Source of the DNA: Pseudomonadota bacterium
GTDB lineage: Bacteria > Pseudomonadota > Gammaproteobacteria > Burkholderiales > Thiobacillaceae
Direction: 5' to 3'
DNA length: 39,009 bases
NCBI GenBank assembly: GCA_021847835.1
Contig: JAJZPR010000017.1
Coordinates: 7,870 to 46,878 of the forward strand
Shown in pieces: positions 7,931 through 15,231 of this stretch. The position numbers and the translations under genes were made by a program. The notes beneath the pieces were generated by a model that saw nothing but the letters and a program-made list of their open reading frames with translations, was not told the origin of the DNA and searched no databases. Positions within the stretch are counted from its first letter, which is position 1, and each line of letters begins with the position of its first letter.

Positions 7931-9091
7931 ATGAACTTTCCCACCAGCGGATTCTCAGCCGCCAGGCTTGTTTCCCTGCTGCGCGAGGCGCGCACCGACC
8001 TCGATGCCTTCGCCGCCCGCCTGCCGGAACAGGCCTGGCTGGGGCCGCGCGCCAGCATAATCAATCCGCCGCTATGGGAATACGGCCACGTCGTCTGGTT
8101 CCAGGAACGCTGGTGCCTGCGCCAGCAGGCCGACGGCACAGTGGCCCCCTCGCGGGTGAAGCATGCCGATGCCCTGTACGACTCTTCGCAGGTCGCGCAC
8201 GATACCCGCTGGGACCTGGCGCTGCTGGACAAGTCCGCGCTGCGGGATTACGCCACGGGAGTATTCGAGGACGTGGAAAGCAAGCTCAGCCATGCCGCGC
8301 CCGGCGACCCGGTTTTTTACTTCGCCGAGCTCGCGCTCTATCACGAGCACATGCACCGGGAAGCCTGGTGGATGCTGGCGCAATATCTGGGTTATCCGTC
8401 GCCCGCCGGCTTGGCCCTGCCCGCTGACCTGCCTCGCCACAGCCCGCGCCTTGCCATCTCCGCAGGTACGATCGAGCTGGGTGCGGACAACAGCCGCTTC
8501 CGTTTCGACAACGAGAAGGCCCGCCATACGCTGGATTTCCCCGCCTTTGCCATCGACCTGCAGCCCGTCAGCCAGGGCGCCTTCCTGGAATTCGTCGAGG
8601 CCGGCGGATATGCGGGTTTGAATGGGTGGTCGGAGGAAGGCCAGGCATGGCTGTTTCAAACCGGCGCCTGCCACCCGCTCTACTGGCGCAGACAAGGAAA
8701 CAGCTGGCAAGTGCGTCGCTTCGACCGCTGGCAACCGCTGGCGCCCGGCGAACCCATGCTGCATCTCAATTTCTACGAGGCCGAGGCCTACGCCGCCTGG
8801 CGCGGCGCGCGCCTGCCGAGCGCAGCCGAATGGCAGCGGGCCAGCCAGGAACAGGATTTCCGCTGGGGCCATGGCTGGGAATGGTGCGCCGACGCCTTCG
8901 CGCCCTACCCGGGCTTCTCGCCCGATCCCTACCGCGACTACTCCGCCCCCTGGTTCCACAACCACTGGGAATTGCGCGGCGGCAGTCCTGTCACCCATCC
9001 CTTGCTGAAGCGCGCGGGCTTTCGCAATTTCTATTTGCCCGAGCGGCGCGATCCTTTCACCGGCCTCAGGCTTGCGTGGGATGGCGTTTAA
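7931..9091 (+). CDS. egtB: EgtB/SenA-type sulfoxide or selenoxide synthase
   Basis: A 386-residue non-haem iron enzyme with an N-terminal DinB-like domain and a C-terminal formylglycine-generating-enzyme (SUMF1) fold. The iron-binding region is seen as YHEHMHREAWWM, and the C-terminal fold as RLPSAAEWQRA, WEWCADAF and ELRGGS. Paired with EgtD it should join hercynine to cysteine, or to a selenosugar, with O2. The segment ADALYDSSQVAHDTRWDL replaces the NSYYE-type motif I associate with mycobacterial EgtB and recalls SenA, the selenoneine synthase. No senB or senC is adjacent. No Shine-Dalgarno sequence is visible before the ATG. Confidence 0.85.
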   Translation: MNFPTSGFSAARLVSLLREARTDLDAFAARLPEQAWLGPRASIINPPLWEYGHVVWFQERWCLRQQADGTVAPSRVKHADALYDSSQVAHDTRWDLALLDKSALRDYATGVFEDVESKLSHAAPGDPVFYFAELALYHEHMHREAWWMLAQYLGYPSPAGLALPADLPRHSPRLAISAGTIELGADNSRFRFDNEKARHTLDFPAFAIDLQPVSQGAFLEFVEAGGYAGLNGWSEEGQAWLFQTGACHPLYWRRQGNSWQVRRFDRWQPLAPGEPMLHLNFYEAEAYAAWRGARLPSAAEWQRASQEQDFRWGHGWEWCADAFAPYPGFSPDPYRDYSAPWFHNHWELRGGSPVTHPLLKRAGFRNFYLPERRDPFTGLRLAWDGV

Positions 9092-9213
9092 TCGAAATCG
9101 GGCCACGCAAGATGCGGAAACAAAGTGGACAAGTGATATTTTCGCTCCTCCAGCCTCGCCCGCCCAACAGCATCCGGTTCGGTCATGGTTCTCTCCATGC
9201 GAAACATGGCTTG

Positions 9214-9621
9214 TCAGGCAAACGGGTTTTCGATTTTCAGGCCATCCATCAGGCGCATTCCATTCTGGAAATCCTCGGAATACAGGATGCCGCATTCCGC
9301 AAGGGCCGCGCTGGCGGCGATCATGGCATCGTAAACCGGCAATTGGTACCGCTCTGCCAAATCCAGCCCGCGCTCGTGGACGTTTATGGTAAGCGGCTGG
9401 ACTTCGCAGACCGCGCGCAGCACTTGCAGCACGTCCCTGACTTCCGTCCAGTTCATGCCCAGCTTGCGTGTGGCTACGCTGGAAAACTCATTCAGCACTT
9501 GTACGCTGATCACGCCGCCCTGTTCCAGCAAGGTTTCGGCGCGGCCGGCTTTGGCGCTGTCGCCGGACAGCAGGTAGAGCAGGATATTGGTGTCGATAAA
9601 AACCCGCTCCGCGCTCATCAC
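9214..9621 (-). CDS. vapC: PIN-domain toxin (VapC-like)
   Basis: A 135-residue PIN-domain ribonuclease. The acidic residues of the magnesium site are seen in FIDTNILLYLL (residues 8-18), NEFSSVATRK, and LPVYDAMIAASA, with SEDF near the C-terminus. VapC toxins cleave tRNA or rRNA and are silenced by the antitoxin encoded just upstream. The start overlaps the antitoxin stop by four bases (ATGA), as usual for such pairs. Target RNA and toxicity are not readable from the sequence. Confidence 0.92.
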   Translation of the reverse strand: MMSAERVFIDTNILLYLLSGDSAKAGRAETLLEQGGVISVQVLNEFSSVATRKLGMNWTEVRDVLQVLRAVCEVQPLTINVHERGLDLAERYQLPVYDAMIAASAALAECGILYSEDFQNGMRLMDGLKIENPFA

Positions 9622-9851
9622 CGGCCTTCGTTGGCCTCGATGCGGTCAAACTTGAAATCGGCGGGCAGTCTGCCCCGGTAGGCATGCAGGCGGGCAAGCA
9701 TTTCACGGCGGCCGGGTTTCTTGCGCACCTCGAACGTGCGCTCGCCGACAACCAGGATTTCAATATCGTCGCCTTCCTTCAGCTTCAGCACTTCGGTTAC
9801 GGCGGCCGGCAAACGCACCGCGAGACTATTGCCCCACTTGGATACCTGCAT
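9618..9851 (-). CDS. vapB: AbrB/MazE-fold antitoxin (VapB-like)
   Basis: A 77-residue protein beginning MQVSKWGNSLAVRLP, the classic swapped-hairpin AbrB/SpoVT DNA-binding fold (about residues 1-47). A charged C-terminal tail (residues 48-77) probably wraps the PIN toxin. It should repress its own operon through the inverted repeat just upstream and neutralise the toxin. It is the first gene of the two-gene operon. Confidence 0.92.
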   Translation of the reverse strand: MQVSKWGNSLAVRLPAAVTEVLKLKEGDDIEILVVGERTFEVRKKPGRREMLARLHAYRGRLPADFKFDRIEANEGR

Positions 9852-9866
9852 GGCAATCCCCCTTTG

Positions 9867-9889
9867 ATATACACGAACGTATTGTATAT
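9867..9889 (-). promoter_or_regulatory. Palindromic operator of the toxin-antitoxin operon
   Basis: Perfect 7-bp inverted arms ATATACA (9867-9873) and TGTATAT (9883-9889) with a 9-bp spacer lie 16 bp upstream of the antitoxin start. An AT-rich island in GC-rich DNA at this place is typical of autoregulatory operators of AbrB-type antitoxins. Confidence 0.7.
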
Positions 9890-10097
9890 TTACGCCAAAT
9901 CCGCTTTAATGCAAGCTCGGTATCAGTTGCCCTGCAACGCCGGAGCCCGGCGATCATGACCGGGGTTGCCCTATCGCCATGACCGCCCCCTCACCCCGGC
10001 CATCCCGCCGGGGGAGAAAGTGACGCGGGTGTCCTGGCGCGACGCTCAGCCTAATCCAGAGTAAAATAGTCAACTTTGTTATTGAACTGTTTTTGAA

Positions 10098-11141
10098 ATG
10101 CGTCCCGCCCAACTGATCCCGATTCTCGAACGCGAATTCCTCAGCGCCGCAGAAGGCCACCACACGCCGGTGATGATGTGGGGCCCGCCCGGCGTGGGCA
10201 AATCGCAGATGGTGAGCGAGGTCGCGGCCAAGCACAAGGTGCCGGTCATCGATATCCGCCTGTCGCAGATGGAGCCCTCGGACCTGCGCGGCATCCCCTT
10301 TCGCGTGGGCGATCATGTGGACTGGGCGATTCCTTCCATCCTGCCGGACGCCAAGCGCCACGGCGAAAAAGGCATTCTGTTCCTGGACGAGATCACCTCG
10401 GCGCCGCCTTCGGTGTCGGCCGCGGCCTACCAGCTGATTCTCGACCGCCGCCTCGGCGCCTATGAAGTGCCGCCGGGCTGGGCGATTTTCGCCGCCGGCA
10501 ACCGCCAGGGCGACCGCGGCGTGACCTACGCCATGCCGGCGCCGCTCGCCAACCGCTTTTCCCACTTCGACGTCGAAGCGAATCTGGATGACTGGTCGCA
10601 GTGGGCTTACGAAAACAACATCGACGAGCGCCTGATCGGTTTCCTGCGCTTCCGCCCGGAACTCTTGTTCGATTTCGATCCGGCGCGCAACCCGACGGCC
10701 TTCCCCACCCCGCGCTCCTGGGAATTCGCGCACCGCGCGCTGCAGAAATTCGGCGACCACCCCGACCTGCTCGGCCCCGCGCTCGCGGCCTGCGTGGGCC
10801 AGGCGGCCGGCATCGAGTTCTCGGCCTATCTCGCCAACCTGTCGCGCATGCCCGACCTGGATGCAATTATCGAGGGCCGCAGCGCCGAAGTGCCGCGCGA
10901 CACCGACCTGCAGTACGCCGTGGCCTCCGCCCTGGTGGCGCGCGCCATCCGCAACAAGGCGTCGCCGCAGATCCGCGACATGCTCGGCCACATCCTCGAT
11001 TACGCCGCCAAGTTTCCGCTCAAGGAAATGGGCGTGATGCTGGTGTCCGACATCCACCGCAACGTCGGCCAAACCCTGTTCGGCGTGCCGCAGTTCGCCA
11101 ACTGGGCGAACCAGGTTGCGGATATCGTTCTCTATGAGTAA
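10098..11141 (+). CDS. MoxR-type AAA+ ATPase
   Basis: A 347-residue AAA+ protein with Walker A GPPGVGKS (residues 29-36), Walker B ILFLDE (93-98) and a sensor region AAGNRQGD. The family acts as chaperone-like ATPase remodelling partners that carry a VWA domain, and such a partner follows directly here. Its substrate may be an enzyme needing maturation or cofactor insertion. In this context, with dsrS two genes downstream, a sulfur-oxidation enzyme is an attractive but unproven candidate. No clear Shine-Dalgarno sequence precedes the ATG. The upstream 246-bp gap contains the antitoxin operator and otherwise no recognisable gene. Confidence 0.9.
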   Translation: MRPAQLIPILEREFLSAAEGHHTPVMMWGPPGVGKSQMVSEVAAKHKVPVIDIRLSQMEPSDLRGIPFRVGDHVDWAIPSILPDAKRHGEKGILFLDEITSAPPSVSAAAYQLILDRRLGAYEVPPGWAIFAAGNRQGDRGVTYAMPAPLANRFSHFDVEANLDDWSQWAYENNIDERLIGFLRFRPELLFDFDPARNPTAFPTPRSWEFAHRALQKFGDHPDLLGPALAACVGQAAGIEFSAYLANLSRMPDLDAIIEGRSAEVPRDTDLQYAVASALVARAIRNKASPQIRDMLGHILDYAAKFPLKEMGVMLVSDIHRNVGQTLFGVPQFANWANQVADIVLYE

Positions 11142-11216
11142 CAAGATTCAAGTTGCAAGGTGCAAGGAGTTTTCTTGAAGGCGCGCAGCGCCGCTCTTGT
11201 ATCTTGAAACTTGTAA
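11142..11216. repeat. Inverted heptamer repeat CAAGNNN / CTTGNNN
   Basis: Four head-to-tail CAAG-type heptamers (CAAGATT, CAAGTTG, CAAGGTG, CAAGGAG; 11142-11169) face three CTTG heptamers (CTTGTAT, CTTGAAA, CTTGTAA; 11196-11216). They enclose a small GGCGC/GCGCC hairpin at about 11180-11192. The whole gap between the MoxR and VWA-like genes is this element, which would fold as a long imperfect hairpin in the mRNA. Confidence 0.8.
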
Positions 11217-11223
11217 CTGCTAC

Positions 11224-12543
11224 ATGACCTCGCTTAACCAGCTCACCTTCGCCCACGACCCCGCCACCAAACTGGCGGCGGCGCGCACGCGCCTGATCCT
11301 GGACAAGCCCTTCCTCGGGGCGCTGGTGCTGCGCCTGCCCATGATCGAGGCGGGGCCGTGGTGCCGCACCACCGCCACGGACATGAAGAGCTTCTATTAC
11401 AACCCCGCCTACATCGACAAACTGTCCTTGTCCCAGGTGGAGTTCGTGCTGGCGCACGAGGCACTGCACTGCGCGCTCACCCATTTCGTGCGGCGCGGCC
11501 ACCGCATCCAGAGGAAATGGGATCTCGCCTGCGACTTCGCCATCAATCCCATCCTCATGAACGACGGCCTGCAGCCGCCGCCCGAGGCCGTGGTGCTGAA
11601 CCAGTTCGAGAACATGAGCGCGGAGGAGATTTATCCCTGCCTCGACGACAGCCTCGACAACGAGACGCTCGACCAGCACCTCTACGACAACAACGCCGAG
11701 GGCAGCCAGAACGGCCAGAGCCAGGAGCCGCCGCCTGAGGATGCCCCGCAGGACCAGCAAGGCCAGTCGGGCGGCGGCTCGCAGCCCAAGAACGAGGAGC
11801 CGCAGCAGAACGAAGGCGGCGGCGCGAAACCGAATCCGCAGCAGGGCCAGTCCGGGCAGAAGGCCGGCGAGGATGACGACCAGGACAATCCGCCGGTGCC
11901 ACTCACCGCGCAGGAGCGCGAGGAGCTCGCGCAGAAGTGGCAGCAGTATCTCGCCAGCGCCGCGCAGCAGGCCCAGCAGGCCGGCAAGCTCGGCGGCGCC
12001 ATGGCGCGCATGGTCGATGCCTGGCTGGAACCCAAGCTGCCGTGGAGAACCTTGTTGGCGCACTACTTTTTCGACCAGGCGCGCAACGACTACAACTACA
12101 TGCGGCCCTCCCGGCGCGAGGGCGACATGATCCTGCCCTCGCTGAAAAGCTCGCAGTGCGACCTCGTCGTCGCCATCGACACCTCCGGCTCCATCGGCGA
12201 GGAGGAGCTGTCGGAGTTCCTCTCCGAGATCAACGCCATCAAAGGCGCGCTACCGGTGCGCATCACGCTGCTCGCCTGCGACGCCAAGCTCGCCGAGGAC
12301 GGCCCCTGGGTGTTCGAGCCCTGGGAAGAATTCCGCCTGCCGCGCGCCTTCCAGGGCGGCGGCGGCACCGACTTCGCGCCCGTGTTCGAATGGGTGGAAC
12401 ACGAGAACCTGCGCCCCGACGCGCTGGTCTACTTTACCGATGCCGATGCCGAGTTCCCCAAAGAGCCGCCGGTCTACCCCGTGATCTGGCTGGTCAAGGG
12501 CAAGAAGCCCGTGCCCTGGGGCAAGCGCATCCAGTTGAATTAA
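11224..12543 (+). CDS. Metallopeptidase / VWA-like domain protein (DUF2201 type)
   Basis: A 439-residue protein with two domains. The N-terminal putative metallopeptidase domain carries HEALH at residues 78-82, with Asp104 in WDLACDFAIN as likely third ligand. A Gln/Gly/Asn/Pro-rich low-complexity linker follows (about 155-235), then a VWA-like domain with the metal-site start DTSGS at 319-323. I start it at ATG 11224 (MTSLNQLTF), since an upstream start would lie in the repeat. Proteins of this type pair with MoxR ATPases, as here. It probably recruits a client protein for remodelling. Whether the zinc site cleaves peptides is not established. Confidence 0.88.
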   Translation: MTSLNQLTFAHDPATKLAAARTRLILDKPFLGALVLRLPMIEAGPWCRTTATDMKSFYYNPAYIDKLSLSQVEFVLAHEALHCALTHFVRRGHRIQRKWDLACDFAINPILMNDGLQPPPEAVVLNQFENMSAEEIYPCLDDSLDNETLDQHLYDNNAEGSQNGQSQEPPPEDAPQDQQGQSGGGSQPKNEEPQQNEGGGAKPNPQQGQSGQKAGEDDDQDNPPVPLTAQEREELAQKWQQYLASAAQQAQQAGKLGGAMARMVDAWLEPKLPWRTLLAHYFFDQARNDYNYMRPSRREGDMILPSLKSSQCDLVVAIDTSGSIGEEELSEFLSEINAIKGALPVRITLLACDAKLAEDGPWVFEPWEEFRLPRAFQGGGGTDFAPVFEWVEHENLRPDALVYFTDADAEFPKEPPVYPVIWLVKGKKPVPWGKRIQLN

Positions 12544-12548
12544 GCATG

Positions 12549-12662
12549 AGGGATCAGGATTCAGGGATCAGGATTCAGGGGAGATGCGGCCACGGCCTCA
12601 CTCTGGGCGCGGGCTTTGCCCGCTCGTTCCCTGGCCCCTGGCCCCTGACCCCCGACCCCTGG
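12549..12662. repeat. Inverted heptamer repeat GGATCAG / CCCTGGC
   Basis: The left arm has alternating GGATCAG and GATTCAG heptamers (12551-12578). The right arm has CCCTGGC, CCCTGGC, CCCTGAC, CCCCGAC units (about 12629-12656). The arms are imperfectly complementary (CAGGG against CCCTG) and enclose about 50 bp. The element fills the gap before dsrS and ends directly at its translation start. Confidence 0.75.
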
Positions 12663-12667
12663 AAAAA

Positions 12668-13816
12668 ATGAACGACCTCTCCTCCGAAGACAGCCTGCGC
12701 CTCAACGTGCTGATGATGGCCAACCCGGTGCAGGCAGTGCGCATCGACGAAGGCGCGATGACGCTCTACGCCCTCACCGGGAACGGCGAGGCGAAAATCC
12801 AGCTGCACCCGAACTGCCGCGCCGACCAGTACATCGGCCGGGTCAAGGAATTCCTCGGCGGCCATGCGCTGGGCTCGCCCGGCGGCTATCCGGTCTACCT
12901 GCAGCGCTGGACGCGCATGGGCCAGACTTCGGACAAGAATCTCGAAGCCCTGCTGCTCCTGGGCGAGCCCGAAGCCGTGGTGGCGGTGGCGCACGCGCCC
13001 GGCCTCACCGACGAACTGGCCCGCCGCGCCTGGTGGTGCCAGCCGACCATGGAAATCGCGCGCTGGATGCTGGAAAAGGAAGCCGTGATCCAGGGCCGCA
13101 TGGGCAAGGTGCTGGCCGATTTCCTGATCGAGCACCTGCCCTTCGAGGAAAGCCCGGACGCGCGCATGCACACGATCCGGCTCATTCTTTACGGCAAGCT
13201 CGCCGACGAGCAGACCACGGCCAAGCTCTGGCGCATGGCCAAGGGTGTGCCCTATTACTTCATCGGCTTCCTGGAGTTCATGCCGGAGCAACTGCCGGCA
13301 GACCAGCCCGCACGCGCCGATTATGAGGAAGCGAAAAAAGTGCTGGCCCCGCTGACCGAAGCCGGCAACATGTACGCCGAGCGCTTCCTGGCGCTGCTTG
13401 CCGCCAACGGCCAGACCTGGCTCAAGGCCGTGGCCGAAGTGCTGGCGCGCCCGTCCACCTCGCTGGTGGTCTACGCTTTGCTCGACGCCATCAGCCGCTA
13501 CTTCCACGCTATGGGCTACCCCATCCAGACCGAGAAACTGGAAGACCTGTTCGCCCAGGCCGGCGCCATGAGCCGCGGCGAGATCGAAGCGCCGCAGGAC
13601 CTGCAGGCGCTGCTCTCTGCCGCGCCGCAATACCGCCAGGGCATCGAAGCCATGCTCGCGCTCTCCGGCCTCACCGGCAAGACCGCCGACCCCTGGCTAT
13701 TGCGCAACACTGCCGTGGGCGCGTTGATGCGGCGTAAAATCGAACCGCTGGTTTCGCCCATCAACATGGCCGTGCAAGTCCTGAGGGCACCAGTAAAGAG
13801 TGAGACTCTGCAATGA
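12668..13816 (+). CDS. dsrS: Sulfur oxidation-associated protein DsrS
   Basis: A 382-residue cytoplasmic protein that I recognise as DsrS, encoded at the end of the dsr operon in Allochromatium vinosum. There it is a soluble protein of uncertain, probably accessory, function. Recognition rests on MNDLSSEDSLRLNVL, the segment GSPGGYPVYLQRWTRMGQ and LLLLGEPEAVVAVAHAPGLTDELARRAWW. It has no catalytic or cofactor motif and is largely helical. The ATG at 12668 is used because the upstream in-frame part is repeat DNA. Here it lies about 24 kb from dsrA and is linked to a MoxR/VWA pair. The next gene overlaps its end by four bases. Confidence 0.82.
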   Translation: MNDLSSEDSLRLNVLMMANPVQAVRIDEGAMTLYALTGNGEAKIQLHPNCRADQYIGRVKEFLGGHALGSPGGYPVYLQRWTRMGQTSDKNLEALLLLGEPEAVVAVAHAPGLTDELARRAWWCQPTMEIARWMLEKEAVIQGRMGKVLADFLIEHLPFEESPDARMHTIRLILYGKLADEQTTAKLWRMAKGVPYYFIGFLEFMPEQLPADQPARADYEEAKKVLAPLTEAGNMYAERFLALLAANGQTWLKAVAEVLARPSTSLVVYALLDAISRYFHAMGYPIQTEKLEDLFAQAGAMSRGEIEAPQDLQALLSAAPQYRQGIEAMLALSGLTGKTADPWLLRNTAVGALMRRKIEPLVSPINMAVQVLRAPVKSETLQ

Positions 13817-14034
13817 AACTTTATCTCGACCCCGCCCAGTCCAAGGAAGTGCCCGCGCTGATCCGCAGCCCCAACAAGACGCGCAAGCGCTACCCGGAGG
13901 GCGTGGTGGAAACCGTGGCGAGCGAAGCCGAGGCACTGGCGCGCGCGGAAGAAAACCTGCATCCGGCGATCGTGATCGGCCCTTCACGCTCGTCCGAAGG
14001 ATTTCGAATTTTTTATCTGGTGAGGTGGCTCTGA
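13813..14034 (+). CDS. Small conserved hypothetical protein
   Basis: A 73-residue protein of unknown function. It starts inside the dsrS stop (ATGA, 13813-13816) and ends overlapping the ATG of the S24-like gene by one base, so it is translationally coupled on both sides. It has a basic N-terminal half (RSPNKTRKRYPEG), an acidic Ala/Glu helix (ASEAEALARAEENL) and an aromatic C-terminus. No membrane segment or cysteine is present. Confidence 0.7.
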   Translation: MKLYLDPAQSKEVPALIRSPNKTRKRYPEGVVETVASEAEALARAEENLHPAIVIGPSRSSEGFRIFYLVRWL

Positions 14035-14426
14035 TGGAATTCAAGCAAAAGCCAATCAACATCCCCGTCGTCTCGGCGGAACAACAGGCGGACGGCGCCT
14101 TCGGCGCCTGCTCGGAAGCCGAGCCGTTCGCGCTCATGGTACTGGGCGACAGCATGGAGCCGGAGTTCCACGACCGCGAGATCATCGTCATCGAGCCGGA
14201 AGGCCTGGCCAAGGATGGCTCCTATGTCATCGCCTTCCACAACGAGGAATACACCTTCCGCCAGCTGGTGAAGCGCGAGGCCGGCTGGGCCCTGCATGCG
14301 CTGAACCCGGCCTACCCCGACCACCCCATCGCTGATCTGTCCTGCGTGAAGGGCGTGGTGATCTTGAAAAAGAAGCCGGGGCGCCGCAAATCAGTCAAAT
14401 ACTATATCGACCAGGAGAAGCATTAA
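14034..14426 (+). CDS. LexA/S24-fold protein lacking a DNA-binding domain
   Basis: A 130-residue protein consisting only of an S24-type (LexA/UmuD-like) domain, with no helix-turn-helix. The nucleophile region LGDSMEPEF gives Ser40, equivalent to LexA Ser119. In the place of the catalytic lysine (VKRL in LexA) it has FRQL, so Arg76 replaces the lysine; Lys80 is four residues on. Self-cleavage may therefore be lost or altered. The basic C-terminus (KKKPGRRKSVKYY) could bind nucleic acid or protein. I start it at the ATG overlapping the previous stop. The earlier in-frame region duplicates coding sequence of dsrS and the 73-residue gene and is rejected. Confidence 0.8.
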   Translation: MEFKQKPINIPVVSAEQQADGAFGACSEAEPFALMVLGDSMEPEFHDREIIVIEPEGLAKDGSYVIAFHNEEYTFRQLVKREAGWALHALNPAYPDHPIADLSCVKGVVILKKKPGRRKSVKYYIDQEKH

Positions 14427-14651
14427 ATGCCGTACTACGTTTACGAAATCCACCCCATGCACATCGTCAAGAAAGTCGCCGACTTCGACAAGTTCAAGGA
14501 CGCCTCGGCCCACGCCAAGGAACTGCGCGGCAAGCTCACCAGCAGCGACAACTATTCGATCAAGGTCATCTTCGCCGAGAACGAGCTGCATGCCGAGGAG
14601 ATGCTGGGCGAGGTTCGCGAGAAGCCGCCCACCACCGGCGAGGATTATTGA
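14427..14651 (+). CDS. Small conserved hypothetical protein
   Basis: A 74-residue protein starting directly after the S24-like stop. It reads MPYYVYEIHPMHIVKKVADF and continues with an alternating beta/alpha pattern (YSIKVIFAENELHAEEML), ending in a disordered REKPPTTGEDY tail. There is no cysteine or membrane segment. The function is unknown. Tight spacing puts it in the dsrS operon. Confidence 0.72.
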   Translation: MPYYVYEIHPMHIVKKVADFDKFKDASAHAKELRGKLTSSDNYSIKVIFAENELHAEEMLGEVREKPPTTGEDY

Positions 14652-14653
14652 GC

Positions 14654-14743
14654 CAGTTGTCAGTTGTCAGTTGTCAGTTGTCAGTTGTCAGTTGTCAGCA
14701 AGAGCAAAGCACACTGCATGACTGTTAACTGAAGACTGAATAC
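14654..14743. repeat. Heptamer array CAGTTGT with degenerate inverted partner
   Basis: Six perfect CAGTTGT copies run from 14654 to 14695, followed by CAG. After 22 bp, the facing arm has GACTGTT, AACTGAA and GACTGAA heptamers (14720-14740), imperfectly complementary. It begins three bases after the stop of the 74-residue gene and fills the gap to the cysteine-rich gene. Confidence 0.88.
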
Positions 14744-14753
14744 TCTTTAGCCC

Positions 14754-15197
14754 ATGAGTGAATACAACGAAGACGCCTACCGCGACGCCCGCAAGTCGGT
14801 GAACCCGACGCCCTGCGCCTTCGAGAAGGGCGTGCTGGCGCGCTGCATTTCCTGCAGCAAGGCGGAAAAGCACCTGCTGGCCGAGCGCGAGACGGTGAAC
14901 TGCGCCGATGCCGCCGCGCAGACGCGCTGCCTGTCACTCAAGACGCTTTTGCGCGGCCACTCCGCCTTCGCCCTGAAGATTCCCCACATCGGCGCGCAGC
15001 TGCCGCACGCCAAGGAACTCAAGATCCAGTGCGGCGGACTCAAAGGGCTGCAAACCGCGATGAGCGGCAGCGACAGCGTGGAGGATGCCTTCGCGCTGAT
15101 CGAATCCGCCCTTGCAGCGCATGGCAGCCTGGAAGATTTTCCCTATTCCGGCATCGTGCAGGGCGTGGTGCATTTCGAGGCGCGCCGGCGCGGCTAA
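14754..15197 (+). CDS. Cysteine-rich hypothetical protein
   Basis: A 147-residue soluble protein with six cysteines, five of them in the first 60 residues (Cys21, Cys31, Cys34 as CISC, Cys50, Cys59, and later Cys93). This spacing could hold a metal or iron-sulfur cluster, but no known motif fits exactly. I do not recognise a family. It follows the CAGTTGT repeat and precedes the 350-residue gene in the same direction, so it belongs to the gene group around dsrS. Confidence 0.68.
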   Translation: MSEYNEDAYRDARKSVNPTPCAFEKGVLARCISCSKAEKHLLAERETVNCADAAAQTRCLSLKTLLRGHSAFALKIPHIGAQLPHAKELKIQCGGLKGLQTAMSGSDSVEDAFALIESALAAHGSLEDFPYSGIVQGVVHFEARRRG

Positions 15198-15231
15198 AAT
15201 GGGATCATCGATTTCCCGAACAGGAGGGAGC

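Noticed and set aside
13800..14033. Longer N-terminus for the S24-like protein
   Set aside because: The extension overlaps the end of dsrS and the 73-residue gene in another frame. The ATG at 14034 is coupled to the preceding stop and gives a complete domain.
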